Shown here: positions 27,452-36,851 of the stretch, piece by piece
How positions within the stretch are numbered: the stretch's first letter is position 1
Layout of the letters: the number at the start of each line of letters is the position of its first letter
Assembly: GCA_030950585.1 (NCBI GenBank)
Contig: JAUZRG010000033.1
Location: 32,268 to 96,267, forward strand
Length of the DNA stretch: 64,000 nt
Source: Mariprofundaceae bacterium
GTDB lineage: Bacteria; Pseudomonadota; Zetaproteobacteria; Mariprofundales; Mariprofundaceae
Direction of reading: 5' to 3'
Made by a program: the position numbers and the translations under genes
The notes under the pieces: model-generated
The model's input: the letters and a program-made list of their open reading frames with translations, nothing else
Database searches by the model: none
Told to the model about the DNA's origin: nothing

Positions 27452-28040
27452 AGATGAAGTTCAGCAAGAAGAGCAACTGGAAGATCAAAAAGTACACGAA
27501 GGTGTGATTGAGCCTGAAGCCAAAGAGCAAGAGACAGCTGAAGCTGAGCCTCAAGTTGAAGCGGGCGGTGATGATGCTGAAGTCGATCTACAAGCTGCAT
27601 TCGATGCCAAGCAAGAAGAATTGGATCAATTGCAAGACAAGTACTTGAGAACATGTGCTGAATTAGAAAACCTTCGTAAGCGTGGTCAACGTGATGTCAC
27701 AGATGCGCGTAAATTTGCGATTGAAAAATTTGCAGGTTCATTGTTAAGCATTGGTGATAACTTGGAACGCGCACTAGAAGTGGATGCACAAGATGCAGCA
27801 GCCATTCGTGAGGGTATTGAACTAACACTCAAAACATGGGCAGATCGTTTGGAAGAAAATGGTATTCAACGTGTGGAAGCGGTTGGTAAAACATTCGACC
27901 CTCATATGCATGAAGCTTTGGGTAAAATGCCTTCTGATGAAGATGAAGACACCGTGGTGATGCAACATACCGTGGGTTATACCTTGAATGAGCGTTTATT
28001 GCGCCCAGCTCAAGTCATGGTTTCTAGCGGAAAAGCATAA
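27438..28040 (+). CDS. grpE: Nucleotide exchange factor GrpE
   Basis: GrpE releases ADP from DnaK. The product (200 residues from the chosen start) has an acidic N-terminal tail with several Glu/Gln-rich stretches, a long helix with QDKYLRTCAELENLRKR, and the C-terminal beta domain with FDPHMHEALGKMP and GYTLNERLLRPAQVMVS. The start is TTG at 27438: GGAGG (27428-27432) lies five bases upstream, whereas an in-frame TTG at 27426 has no such site. This gives a 14-base overlap with hrcA, implying translational coupling. Confidence 0.95.
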   Translation: MSANKDEVQQEEQLEDQKVHEGVIEPEAKEQETAEAEPQVEAGGDDAEVDLQAAFDAKQEELDQLQDKYLRTCAELENLRKRGQRDVTDARKFAIEKFAGSLLSIGDNLERALEVDAQDAAAIREGIELTLKTWADRLEENGIQRVEAVGKTFDPHMHEALGKMPSDEDEDTVVMQHTVGYTLNERLLRPAQVMVSSGKA

Positions 28041-28073
28041 TTTTTTAATTTAATTTAAAAAAACATCATCAAG

Positions 28074-28101
28074 GGGGTTGAATCTGCCAAGCAGCAACCC
28101 C
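28074..28101 (+). promoter_or_regulatory. Hairpin in the grpE-dnaK spacer
   Basis: GGGGTTG (28074-28080) pairs with CAACCCC (28095-28101) around a 14-base loop. No U-tract follows (ATATATAG), so it is not a standard terminator. It lies in the 107-base gap before dnaK, whose ribosome-binding site GGAGAAC is 30 bases further on. Possible roles are mRNA processing or stabilisation of the dnaK segment. Confidence 0.45.
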
Positions 28102-28147
28102 ATATATAGAATATTGAAGTTATTAAACAATTTGGAGAACAACGATT

Positions 28148-30067
28148 ATGAGTAAAGTTATTGGTATTGATTTAGGTACAACCAATTCATGTGTATCTAT
28201 TATGGAAGGCAAGAAAGCAAAAGTTATTCCAAATTCTGAAGGTGAAAACACCACACCATCCATTGTGGCTTTTGCTAAAGATGGCGAGCGTTTGGTCGGT
28301 AGCCCAGCAAAACGTCAAATGGTGACCAACCCAGATGGCACTTTTTATGCCGTAAAACGTTTAATTGGCCGTAAATTTGGTTCAAACGAAGCCAACCATC
28401 ATAACAAATTGGTCGCATACTCTGTGGTCGGTGCTGATAATGGCGATGCATGGGTTGAAGTAGACGGTGGTAAAAAATCACCGCAAGAAATTTCTGCGAT
28501 CACATTGCAAAAATTGAAAAAAACAGCAGAAGATTATTTGGGTGAAACTGTGACTGATGCAGTGATCACGGTTCCTGCTTATTTCAATGACTCTCAACGC
28601 CAAGCAACCAAAGACGCTGGTGCGATTGCTGGTTTAAATGTATTGCGTATTCTAAACGAACCCACAGCAGCAGCTTTGGCTTATGGTTTGGATAAAACCG
28701 ACGAAAATCATTTGATTGCTGTTTATGACTTGGGTGGCGGTACATTTGATGTATCGATCCTTGAAATTGGTGATGGTGTATTTGAAGTACGTTCAACCAA
28801 TGGTGATACATTCTTGGGCGGTGAAGATTTTGACCAAGTATTAATCCAATACCTTGCTGATGAATTCAAAAAAGAAAATGGCATTGACTTGATGAACGAC
28901 AAAATGTCGTTGCAACGTCTAAAAGAAGCTTCTGAAAAAGCAAAAATCGAACTATCAAGCAGCCAACAAACTGAAGTAAACCTTCCGTTCATTACTGCTG
29001 ATGCGACTGGCCCTAAACATTTGGTTATCAAAATCACACGCGCTAAGTTTGAAACTTTAGTGGGTGAATTGGTTGAACGCAGTCTTGCTCCTTGTCAAAA
29101 AGCATTGAGTGATGCGGGTGTATCTGCTTCTGAAATTCACGAAGTTGTGTTGGTCGGTGGCCAAACACGGATGCCTTTGGTTCAAGCTAAAGTGGAAGCT
29201 TTCTTTGGTCGTGAGCCTCACAAAGGTGTGAATCCTGATGAAGTTGTTTCTATTGGAGCTTGTATTCAAGCCGCAGTATTAACTGGTGATGTGACGGATG
29301 TTCTTTTGTTGGACGTGACACCATTATCTTTGGGTATCGAAGTTGAAGGTGGTTTGTTTAACCGTATTATTGAGAAAAACACCACGATCCCTTCTAAGAA
29401 GAGCCAAACGTATACCACAGCTGCTGACAACCAAACCGCTGTGACCATTCGTGTGGCACAGGGTGAACGTGAAATTTTTGCTAAAAACAAAGAGTTGGGT
29501 TTATTCAATCTTGAAGGTATAGCACCAGCAGCACGCGGAACACCACAAGTTGAAGTGACTTTTGATATTGATGCCAATGGTATTATTCATGTGCATGCTA
29601 AAGATAAAGGCACCAACACAGAAACATCCATTCGTATTGAATCTGGTTCTGGTTTGTCTGAAGCTGAAATTGAAACAATGAAGCAAGAAGCAGAAATGCA
29701 TGCTGAAGAAGATAAAGTAGCCAAAGAAAATATCGAAACACGCAACCAAGCTGAATCATTGTTGCACTCCACTGAGAAATCATTGACTGATCACAAAGAT
29801 GATGTGGATGCAGATACAACAAAAGCCATTGAAGATAGCATGAAAGCATTGCGCGAAGCCTTGGCTGGCGATGATGCTGAAGCTGTGAAACCTGCGGTAG
29901 ACGCTTTGACAGAAGCAGCACAAAAATTAGGTGAAATCATCTATAAGAAATCTCAAGAAGCTGAAGCTGAAGCTCAAGCACAACCAGAAGCTGAAAAAGC
30001 ACCAGAAGCCAATGATGGTAAAAAGAAAAAAGCAGATGATGTTGTTGACGCTGAAGTCGTTGATTGA
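28148..30067 (+). CDS. dnaK: Molecular chaperone DnaK (Hsp70)
   Basis: ATP-driven chaperone working with DnaJ and GrpE in the cytoplasm. The 639-residue product has the Hsp70 signatures [33 protein letters not shown] and [17 protein letters not shown], the linker [15 protein letters not shown], the substrate-binding domain, and a Gln/Glu/Ala-rich tail ending [10 protein letters not shown]. Length is typical. GGAGAAC precedes the ATG. A terminator-like pair of hairpins after the stop separates it from dnaJ, which should make DnaK more abundant than DnaJ. HrcA/CIRCE control is expected from the promoter in front of hrcA. Confidence 0.98.
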   Translation: MSKVIGIDLGTTNSCVSIMEGKKAKVIPNSEGENTTPSIVAFAKDGERLVGSPAKRQMVTNPDGTFYAVKRLIGRKFGSNEANHHNKLVAYSVVGADNGDAWVEVDGGKKSPQEISAITLQKLKKTAEDYLGETVTDAVITVPAYFNDSQRQATKDAGAIAGLNVLRILNEPTAAALAYGLDKTDENHLIAVYDLGGGTFDVSILEIGDGVFEVRSTNGDTFLGGEDFDQVLIQYLADEFKKENGIDLMNDKMSLQRLKEASEKAKIELSSSQQTEVNLPFITADATGPKHLVIKITRAKFETLVGELVERSLAPCQKALSDAGVSASEIHEVVLVGGQTRMPLVQAKVEAFFGREPHKGVNPDEVVSIGACIQAAVLTGDVTDVLLLDVTPLSLGIEVEGGLFNRIIEKNTTIPSKKSQTYTTAADNQTAVTIRVAQGEREIFAKNKELGLFNLEGIAPAARGTPQVEVTFDIDANGIIHVHAKDKGTNTETSIRIESGSGLSEAEIETMKQEAEMHAEEDKVAKENIETRNQAESLLHSTEKSLTDHKDDVDADTTKAIEDSMKALREALAGDDAEAVKPAVDALTEAAQKLGEIIYKKSQEAEAEAQAQPEAEKAPEANDGKKKKADDVVDAEVVD

Positions 30068-30073
30068 TGCCAG

Positions 30074-30140
30074 TTTTAACGAAGCTGTTCGTTAAAATAT
30101 AAATGTTTCCTCCCTCTTGCTAAGCAAGAGGGAGTTTTTT
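30074..30140 (+). terminator. Tandem hairpins and terminator between dnaK and dnaJ
   Basis: First hairpin: TTTTAACGAA (30074-30083), loop GCTG, TTCGTTAAAA (30088-30097). Second: CTCCCTCTTGC (30110-30120), loop TAA, GCAAGAGGGAG (30124-30134) followed by TTTTTT (30135-30140), a textbook intrinsic terminator. dnaJ starts 48 bases further on without a clear promoter of its own, so partial read-through would set the dnaK:dnaJ ratio. Confidence 0.92.
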
Positions 30141-30188
30141 AATTTTAGCAGTGTTTTGATCCTGCTAGCTTTTTCACACAGGATAACT

Positions 30189-31325
30189 ATGACAACACAA
30201 CGTGATTATTATGAAATTCTTGATGTTAGCAAAGATGCTGACATTAAGGATGTAAAGAGAAAATATCGCAAAATGGCGATGAAATACCATCCAGATCGCA
30301 ATCCTGATGATGAGTCAGCGGCGGAAAAATTTCGTGAAGTCACCGAAGCTTATGAAGTGCTCAGCGACACCGAAAAGAGACAACGCTATGATCAATATGG
30401 TCATGCGGGTGTTGATGATCAAATGCAAGACTTCTGGTCACGTTCGGGTGCTGGTCAAGGCTCGCGTGCCTTCAATGATTTTGGTGATGTGCTTGGCGAT
30501 GTGTTTGGCCAAATGTTTGGTGGTAGCGGTGGCGGCCAAAGCCGTGGTGCTGACCTGAGTTATCGTTTGAATATTACATTAGAAGAAGCCAATAATGGCT
30601 ACGATAGTGAGTTAAATATTCCGAGAAAAGCCAGCTGTGATATTTGTCATGGTAGCGGAGCAAAGCCAGGTACACATCCTATTCCTTGTAAAACATGCGG
30701 TGGCCATGGCCAAGTGCAAGTTCAGCAAGGCTTCTTTGTCACACGTCAAAACTGCCCACATTGCCAAGGTCAAGGTAAGAAGATTGAATCACCTTGCACA
30801 AACTGTCGTGGTGCAGGCCGAGTTCAGCAGAAGAAAAAATTAAAAGTTCGTATTCCTGCTGGCATTTATGATGACGCGCAAGTGCGAGTGACTGGTGAAG
30901 GTGAAGCAGGGCCAAATGGTGGTGGTGCTGGTGATTTATACATAAAAATATCTTTGAAAGAACATGAGATTTTTGAACGCGAAGGTGCAGACTTGCATTG
31001 CAGCATGCCAATTACCTTTCCTCAAGCAGCGTTGGGTGCAGAAGTTCAAGCGCCAACCTTGTCTGGAAAAGTGAAGATTAGAATTCCAGCAGGTACCGAA
31101 AGCGGCAAACAGTTTCGTGTGCGCGGCAAAGGTGTGCAAGATGTTCGCCTTGGTAGCGTTGGTGATTTGTATGTGCAGGTTTATATTGATGTACCGAAAA
31201 AATTAACAGATGAACAAAAAACATTATTACATGCTTTTGCTGAAGGTACAGGGCATGATACTTATCCAGAATGTCATTCTTTTTTAGATAAAGTAAAAAA
31301 CTTTTGGGATAGCTTAGCAAAATAA
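30189..31325 (+). CDS. dnaJ: Co-chaperone DnaJ (Hsp40)
   Basis: Stimulates DnaK ATPase and delivers unfolded clients. From ATG 30189 the product has 378 residues: J-domain with YHPDRNP (the HPD motif), a short Gly/Phe-rich linker (VFGQMFGGSGGG), four zinc-binding repeats CDICHGSG, CKTCGGHG, CPHCQGQG and CTNCRGAG, and the C-terminal substrate-binding domains. AGGA lies six bases upstream of the chosen ATG; a longer frame from 30117 would start inside the terminator and is rejected. It is the second gene of the dnaK-dnaJ pair and is followed 55 bases later by dapB. Confidence 0.97.
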   Translation: MTTQRDYYEILDVSKDADIKDVKRKYRKMAMKYHPDRNPDDESAAEKFREVTEAYEVLSDTEKRQRYDQYGHAGVDDQMQDFWSRSGAGQGSRAFNDFGDVLGDVFGQMFGGSGGGQSRGADLSYRLNITLEEANNGYDSELNIPRKASCDICHGSGAKPGTHPIPCKTCGGHGQVQVQQGFFVTRQNCPHCQGQGKKIESPCTNCRGAGRVQQKKKLKVRIPAGIYDDAQVRVTGEGEAGPNGGGAGDLYIKISLKEHEIFEREGADLHCSMPITFPQAALGAEVQAPTLSGKVKIRIPAGTESGKQFRVRGKGVQDVRLGSVGDLYVQVYIDVPKKLTDEQKTLLHAFAEGTGHDTYPECHSFLDKVKNFWDSLAK

Positions 31326-31380
31326 GTGTTTTCCTCTTGTCATCGCTGATGAGGGGTTGCACCACAGAAAGGGAAACAAT

Positions 31381-32181
31381 ATGCATAAAGTGATTATTGT
31401 GGGTGCATCGGGTCGCATGGGTCGGATGTTGGTGAGGGCTGTTGCAGAATCAGAGCATGCAAAACTGGTTGCAGCCACCGAGCGTGAAGGTTCTACTCTT
31501 TTAGGTGTGGACGCAGGCGAATTGGCAGGCGTTCAAACCTTGGGTGTGGCGATTCATAGTTCTATTCCAGAAGGTCTAGATGCTGATGTCATCATTGATT
31601 TCACCACACCAAAAGCCACCCTTGCGCATGCAAAGCTGGCTGCACAACGTGGTATTCAGATGGTGATCGGTACGACTGGCTTGGATAAAAATGAACTGCA
31701 AACATTATCTGCTATTTTAGCAGCCAGTGCGACAGTGAAGGCATCTAACTTCTCTGTGGGTGTTACCTTGGCCTTACAGTTGATCGAACAAGCTGCCGCA
31801 GTGCTGGAAGCTGATTATGATGCTGAAATCATCGAAGCACATCATCGCCATAAAGTGGATGCCCCTTCAGGCACAGCTTTGTCGATGGGTGAGGCTTTGG
31901 CAACAGGTCGTCAAGTGGCTTTGGACGATGTGGCAGTTTATAGCCGTGAAGGGATTGTGGGCGCGCGTGAATCAGGCTCAATCGGTTTTTCAGTGGTACG
32001 TGGTGGCGATATTGTGGGTAAACACCAAGTTCTTTTTGCAGGCTTGGGTGAAAGCCTAGAAATTCAACATACCGCCACAGACCGCATGACCTTTGCGCGT
32101 GGTGCTTTGCGTGCCGCCCTTTGGGTCGGTGATCAAGAGGCTGGTCTTTACGATATGCGTGATGTGTTGGGTTTGAATTAA
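31381..32181 (+). CDS. dapB: 4-hydroxy-tetrahydrodipicolinate reductase
   Basis: NAD(P)H-dependent step of lysine and meso-diaminopimelate synthesis. The 266-residue product has the dinucleotide motif VGASGRMGRML, the NAD(P)H-contacting IDFTTPKATLAHA and GTTGLD, the catalytic/substrate motif EAHHRHKVDAPSGTAL and the C-terminal FARGALRAALW. ATG at 31381 fits the family N-terminus; an in-frame TTG upstream at 31357 is rejected. The dnaJ-dapB order is common in proteobacteria. A good terminator follows. Confidence 0.97.
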   Translation: MHKVIIVGASGRMGRMLVRAVAESEHAKLVAATEREGSTLLGVDAGELAGVQTLGVAIHSSIPEGLDADVIIDFTTPKATLAHAKLAAQRGIQMVIGTTGLDKNELQTLSAILAASATVKASNFSVGVTLALQLIEQAAAVLEADYDAEIIEAHHRHKVDAPSGTALSMGEALATGRQVALDDVAVYSREGIVGARESGSIGFSVVRGGDIVGKHQVLFAGLGESLEIQHTATDRMTFARGALRAALWVGDQEAGLYDMRDVLGLN

Positions 32182-32205
32182 GTCATTCATCACAGTAAGA
32201 TAGTA

Positions 32206-32235
32206 AAAGCCAAGCTTAAAACCTTGGCTTTTTTT
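32206..32235 (+). terminator. Intrinsic terminator after dapB
   Basis: AAAGCCAAG (32206-32214) pairs with CTTGGCTTT (32223-32231) and runs into TTTT (to 32235). It closes the heat-shock/dapB transcription unit and marks the left edge of the restriction-modification insertion. Confidence 0.9.
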
Positions 32236-32376
32236 ATGTGTTGCTTAAAGTTTTTTGCATGGCCAATCTTGGCCACCGATGGAGTGATGTGTGCCTAAAA
32301 AACAACTACGTTCTTTTGATTTCAAAATGAGCAGCAGAAACTTTAAAAAAAGAACATTATGAGGAAGAACCAGTTT

Positions 32377-32400
32377 AACGTACCTTTTTTCTTTTACGTT
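32377..32400 (+). promoter_or_regulatory. Inverted repeat upstream of the HindV-like genes
   Basis: AACGTA (32377-32382) and TACGTT (32395-32400) form an inverted repeat around a 12-base pyrimidine-rich spacer directly before the frame that leads into the nuclease gene. Such sites can be operators for self-regulated restriction systems. Short arms make chance possible; no assignable promoter hexamers were found around it. Confidence 0.25.
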
Positions 32401-32552
32401 GTATTACTTTGATGACGTTGAAAAAATTTAATGACTTGTTTAATCTTCCTATGTATAAATTTATGCATAAGTATAATGTTAGCGAGTATGAGGTAACTAA
32501 AGATAAAGAATATCTTTTGTCAATGTTTGAAGTGTGGAAGAAGGAAAATAAA

Positions 32553-33609
32553 ATGAATTCTGAAAAAGAAGAAGAGCCTCGTTTATTTGGTCTCTCAAAA
32601 ACAAATAGGTGTTTTTCTAAAAAGGAAGATTGGGGTAAGAATAAGTTTAACTCTTCATTTCCTGCTTCGTTGCTATTTAGAATCAAAAAACATGAGCGCT
32701 AACTACCTTGCTATACAAAACGGAAAGTATACGCCAAGTACAATTGAAATTGAGGCTATTTTTGGTATTTCCACCCAAGATTCTGATGCATACTTTGCTT
32801 TTGAAGCAGAGTATACGCCTTTCCAAAAGTTTGTTATAGGTTCTTTACCTCGGACTGATGTGGTGATTCGAAGAGACAGTACAAGCGACTGTATCTCTGG
32901 CTTAGAGGTTAAATTAACAGCATTACCTGATAATGAAACCTGTACTTTAGGCGAGGACTTATATGGCAGTGAAATAGTAGTTCGACCAGATACTATCGTT
33001 TATTTAGCTTGTAGCTTAATATTAAGTATAGGGGAGAATATCTCTAAGTACTTTGGAAAGGTTCACATTAGTGACTGGTCTGATGCTCAAGCTGTACTGC
33101 CAAACATAAAAAGTATTGTTGAGACTATTGAGACACTATCATTAGTTGCTGAAAATAAACAAAAACCTTTTTTGCTACAACCTATATGGAAAACGTTAGG
33201 TAAATCTCCATCTCTAGCCGATCAATGTTTGGATATATTTGTATGGAGTGATGCAGGTTTTGCAAATTTTATCTCTAAAATTGCAAATAGAAGCCCTAAG
33301 GCTAATAGTGTTACTAGACAAACAAGAACGGCTATTTGGCTATATAAAATGTTGTCTGACTTTTGTCGTGAAGGAAGATTTGATCATAAAGATATTATTG
33401 ATCAGCTTTCTTATAATACAAGAAATGATAAAGCATTTGCATCTTCTGGTAAGGTTACCAATAGCTACATGTCTTGTGAAAGGTTAAAGAGACCAATTAT
33501 TTCTAAAACGGAAATAAAAAACATCATTTTGGGCGGCGGCCAAAATTTACTAAGTCCTGAACGTCGTTTTGATGCTATTGTATTTAATTCACCAGAGCTA
33601 TTTAAATGA
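32553..33609 (+). pseudogene. HindVP-like type II restriction endonuclease, probably frameshifted
   Basis: The main frame (open to 33609, first internal ATG at 32692) carries a PD-(D/E)xK-like core: LPRTDVVIRRD, then GLEVKLTALPDNETC with Glu72-x-Lys74 and Asp56 counted from that ATG. This matches, from memory, the HindVP family (GRCGYC-type). The family N-terminus (SNRxF, WGKNxFNSSFPxAL) appears to be in a different frame just upstream: LFGLSKTNRCFSKKEDWGKN, starting at ATG 32553 with AAGGA before it and ending at 32702. The two halves overlap in different frames, implying a single frameshift between about 32660 and 32690. That upstream frame can be read back to 32412. If the short start were real the enzyme would be intact but lack its conserved N-terminus. 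It overlaps the methyltransferase by four bases (ATGA). The region is AT-rich, suggesting transfer. Confidence 0.62.
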
Positions 33610-34604
33610 GATGTGTTGATTTGTTTTCAGGCTGTGGTGGTCTTAGCTTAGGATTTGAAAATGCAGGTATAGACGTAGTAGCAGCTATTGACTCTTGGGA
33701 TAAATCAGTTGATGTCTATAATGATAATTTTTCACACCCTTGTTATTTACATGATCTAAAAGATGAAGTTAGTGCATTACAAATAATCAATAAATATAAG
33801 CCTGATATCATCGCAGGTGGTCCGCCACGCCAAGATTTTTCTTCAGCAGGGAAAAGAGATGAATCTTTAGGCCGTGCGGATATGACATATCACTTTGCTA
33901 ATATTGTTTGCTCGTACAAACCAAAATGGTTTCTCATGGAAAATGTGGAGCGGATTAAGAAAAGTTAAATCCTTAAAGATGTCGTGCATCAATATAAGCG
34001 TGCTGGCTATGGTTTAACAGCGGTTATCCTTAGTGCTGAGTATTGCAATACTCCTCAAGCACGCAAAAGATTTTTTCTTATAGGTTGTTTAGGTGTAAAC
34101 CATAATGTTTTAATTCCCTCTTTAAAAAGTAGGCTAGATCATAAACCAATGACAGTACGTGATTATTTGGGGAGTTCTTTAGGTTTAGATTACTATTATC
34201 GTCATCCAAGGAACTATAGCCGTAGAGGTGTTTTTTCCATTGATGAGCCAAGCCCGACAGTGAGAGGTGTTAATAGACCTTTGCCTCCAGGGTATAAAAA
34301 ACATTCAGGTGACCCTATTCACATTAATTTATCTGATATCCGTCCATTAACGACAATTGAAAGAAGTTATCTTCAAACATTTCCAGAGACGTTTAAGTGG
34401 AACGGAACTAAAACAAACCTAGAACAGATGATTGGCAATGCGGTACCTGTTAAGTTAGCTGAATTTGTAGCCAAGAGTATTTTAGAATATTGTGAAAATG
34501 GACATGTTAAAGAAGGAGTGCAAGGTAGTTTGTTTCCTCCAACCGAGCAGTTTATTTTGCCTACAAAGAAACTTCATACAGATACTCTTTCTGTGAAGCT
34601 TTAA
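33606..34604 (+). pseudogene. HindV-like C5-cytosine DNA methyltransferase, inactivated
   Basis: All C5-cytosine methyltransferase motifs are present in order: I (DLFSGCGGLSLGFENAG), IV (GGPPRQDFSSAGKRD), VI (MENVERI), VIII (QARKRFFLIG), a target-recognition region with YYRHPRNYSRRG, and X (MIGNAVPV). Two lesions disable it. The catalytic Cys of motif IV (PPC) is Arg75, codon CGC at 33828-33830. Codon 121 (33966-33968) is an in-frame TAA; the frame continues unchanged to 34604, giving 332 residues if read through. Both changes are explained by single transitions (TGC to CGC; CAA to TAA). Its overall likeness is to M.HindV (GRCGYC) by recollection. Other motifs being perfect points to recent inactivation. 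Directly follows the frameshifted nuclease. Confidence 0.9.
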
Positions 34605-34746
34605 AAAATCAAGGATGCTAATAGGAAATAATATGTTTTGGTCGTTAACTGAATTCAAGTCATAAGTGTAATTTTTTAACGATTTGCATTTAGTGTTAGT
34701 TAACCTATGAGGCTGGTGTTTGCATCACACTCCCGATTCTTTCACC

Positions 34747-36783
34747 ATGCCGCCCATGACAAATCCACTTTTAACAGGCATCGACTCTCCTTTGCCATTA
34801 TTCCCTGAAATCAAAGCAGATTATGTGTTGCCAGCTTTGGAGCATGTGATTGCAGAAAACAAAAAAGACATTGAAAAAGCTTTGGCTTGTGATGATGTAC
34901 AGACTTTTTTGGCTATGTTGGACACACTTGATGAGCGTTTGCATAAAGTTTGGAGTCCTGTTTCTCATATGCAATCAGTGGCAGATACGCCTGAATTGCG
35001 TGAGGTCTATAGCAAGGCCGCGATGCTAGTGTCTGCTTATGCTTCGGAAGTGGCACAAAACAAAGCTTTGTTTAAAGCTATGAAAGATGTGCAACAGAGC
35101 GCGGCCTTTGCTGATTTACCAAAAGCCCGTCAAAAAGCGATTGAAGATGAATTGCGTGCTTTTACCTTGGCTGGTGCTGATTTAAACGATGCCGATCAGC
35201 AAACATACAAAAAGATTCAAATGCGTTTAACCCAATTGAGCAATGAATTTTCGCAGCATGTCTTGGATGCCACGCAAGCCTTTAGCCTGCACTTAGAAGC
35301 TGAGGAAGATGTGAATGGTTTACCTGAGTTTGCCCTGAGTGCAGCACGCGCCTTGGCCAAGAAAAAAGATTTAGATGGTTATGTGTTTACCTTGGATGCG
35401 CCTTCTTATATGCCGTTTATGGAATATGCCCATCGCCGTGATTTACGTGAACAAATGTACCGTGCTTATGTGAGTCGTGCTTCATCTGGGGACTTGGATA
35501 ATACCCCTTTGATTGAAGAGACCTTAAAGTTACGTCAAGAAAAAGCACAATTACTTGGTTTTCCACATTATACAGCCTTATCTCTTGCCACCAAGATGGC
35601 GGAAAGCACGGAACAGGTGGTGTCTTTCTTGCGTGAGTTGGCACAGAAAAGCCGACCTTTTGCAGAAAAAGAGTTTCAAGACTTACGCGAATTTGCCGCG
35701 ACCCACTTGCACATGGATGAGTTTGAAGCGTGGGATGTGCCTTATGCTTCAGAAAAGTTGCGTGAGCATCAGTTTTCCTTTTCACAAGAAGAAGTTCGGC
35801 AATATTTTCCACGCCAAAAAGTATTGGCTGGTTTGTTTCAATTGGTTGAAAAACTTTACGCCATTGATGTGCGGCCTGCAAAAGCCCCTGTTTGGCATGA
35901 AGATGTACAGTATTTTGATATTCTCAATGCTCAAGGCGATGTCGTGGCAGGCTTTTATTTGGATGCCTTTGCCCGTGAAGCCAAACGTGGTGGTGCTTGG
36001 ATGGATGAATGCATGATTCGTTGGCAAAAGCCCAACGGTGATTTGCAAATTCCTGTGGCGTATTTGGTGTGTAATTTTTCCGCACCCTTAGATGGAAAGG
36101 ATGCATGTTGGAGTCATGATGAGGTCATTACCTTATTTCATGAGTTTGGGCATGGTTTACATCATATGCTCACAGAACAAGATATTTTACCTGTATCAGG
36201 CATTCGTGGCGTGCCTTGGGATGCGGTCGAACTACCTAGCCAGTTCATGGAAAACTTTTGTTGGCAGCAAGATGTGCTTGCCTTTTTGTCTTCACACCAT
36301 GAAACAGGTGAATCCCTGCCTCAAGCATTGCTCAAACGCATGTTTGCAGCCAAAGACTTTCACAGTGCCTTGCAAATGTTACGTCAAATTGAATTTTCAC
36401 TGTTTGATGTCTTGTTGCATAGCCAAGCTGAAGCCACGCAAAGCGTGCAAGAAGTCTTGGATGCCGTGCGTGCTGAAGTGGCTGTGCTTTGTCCGCCAGC
36501 CTTTAATCAATTTCAAAACAGCTTTAGCCATATCTTTGCAGGTGGTTATGCAGCGGGTTACTTCAGCTATAAATGGGCTGAAGTGTTGTCTTCAGACGTA
36601 TTTGCCGCTTTTGAAGAAGAGGGTATCTTCAATCAAGATGTGGCACAGCGTTTCCGTGATAGCATCTTAAGTGCGGGTGGTAGCCGTGACATGATGGATA
36701 ACTTTGTGGCTTTCCGTGGCCGTAAACCTGAACTCGATGCCTTGTTGCGTCACAGTGGTTTGGCTGGGGATGTTTTAGAATAG
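34747..36783 (+). CDS. prlC: Oligopeptidase A (M3 family metallopeptidase)
   Basis: Cytoplasmic zinc peptidase that degrades signal peptides and other oligopeptides. About 678 residues, with the zinc-binding HEFGHGLHHML (His465 onward), upstream FYLDAFAREAKRGGAWM, and downstream GIRGVPWDAVELPSQFMENF and FAGGYAAGYFSYKWAEVLSSD, as in PrlC/OpdA. ATG at 34747 is used; ATG 34756 and TTG 34720 are alternatives and none has a clear Shine-Dalgarno. It is a housekeeping gene now flanked on both sides by restriction-modification genes, so the RM modules entered around it. A terminator follows. Confidence 0.95.
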   Translation: MPPMTNPLLTGIDSPLPLFPEIKADYVLPALEHVIAENKKDIEKALACDDVQTFLAMLDTLDERLHKVWSPVSHMQSVADTPELREVYSKAAMLVSAYASEVAQNKALFKAMKDVQQSAAFADLPKARQKAIEDELRAFTLAGADLNDADQQTYKKIQMRLTQLSNEFSQHVLDATQAFSLHLEAEEDVNGLPEFALSAARALAKKKDLDGYVFTLDAPSYMPFMEYAHRRDLREQMYRAYVSRASSGDLDNTPLIEETLKLRQEKAQLLGFPHYTALSLATKMAESTEQVVSFLRELAQKSRPFAEKEFQDLREFAATHLHMDEFEAWDVPYASEKLREHQFSFSQEEVRQYFPRQKVLAGLFQLVEKLYAIDVRPAKAPVWHEDVQYFDILNAQGDVVAGFYLDAFAREAKRGGAWMDECMIRWQKPNGDLQIPVAYLVCNFSAPLDGKDACWSHDEVITLFHEFGHGLHHMLTEQDILPVSGIRGVPWDAVELPSQFMENFCWQQDVLAFLSSHHETGESLPQALLKRMFAAKDFHSALQMLRQIEFSLFDVLLHSQAEATQSVQEVLDAVRAEVAVLCPPAFNQFQNSFSHIFAGGYAAGYFSYKWAEVLSSDVFAAFEEEGIFNQDVAQRFRDSILSAGGSRDMMDNFVAFRGRKPELDALLRHSGLAGDVLE

Positions 36784-36800
36784 GCTTTAAATTGTTCGCC

Positions 36801-36840
36801 AAAATCAGCGGCGTATTTTTTGCATCCGCTGATTTTGTTT
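36801..36840 (+). terminator. Terminator after prlC, possibly bidirectional
   Basis: AAAATCAGCGG (36801-36811) pairs with CCGCTGATTTT (36826-36836); the right arm ends in TTTT and is followed by GTTT. The left arm begins with AAAA, so it can also serve the convergent methyltransferase-nuclease gene ending at 36852. Confidence 0.85.
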
Positions 36841-36851
36841 GTGATTTTGTT

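Noticed and set aside
32260..32275. Palindrome TGGCCAATCTTGGCCA after dapB
   Set aside because: Seven-base arms with a two-base gap cannot form a good RNA hairpin, and nothing ties it to a known operator.
32587..32691. N-terminal extension of the nuclease frame upstream of ATG 32692
   Set aside because: Most of the extension is the out-of-frame shadow of the segment holding the apparent true N-terminus; only the last 10-15 codons (CYLESKN) fit as continuation after the frameshift.
33966..33968. In-frame TAA of the methyltransferase as programmed recoding
   Set aside because: TAA is not a selenocysteine or pyrrolysine codon, no slippery sequence is seen, and the catalytic Cys is independently lost.
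36092..36670. Plus-strand frame of 192 codons inside prlC
   Set aside because: Out-of-frame shadow of a gene with clear M3 peptidase motifs; Cys/Met-rich nonsense composition.
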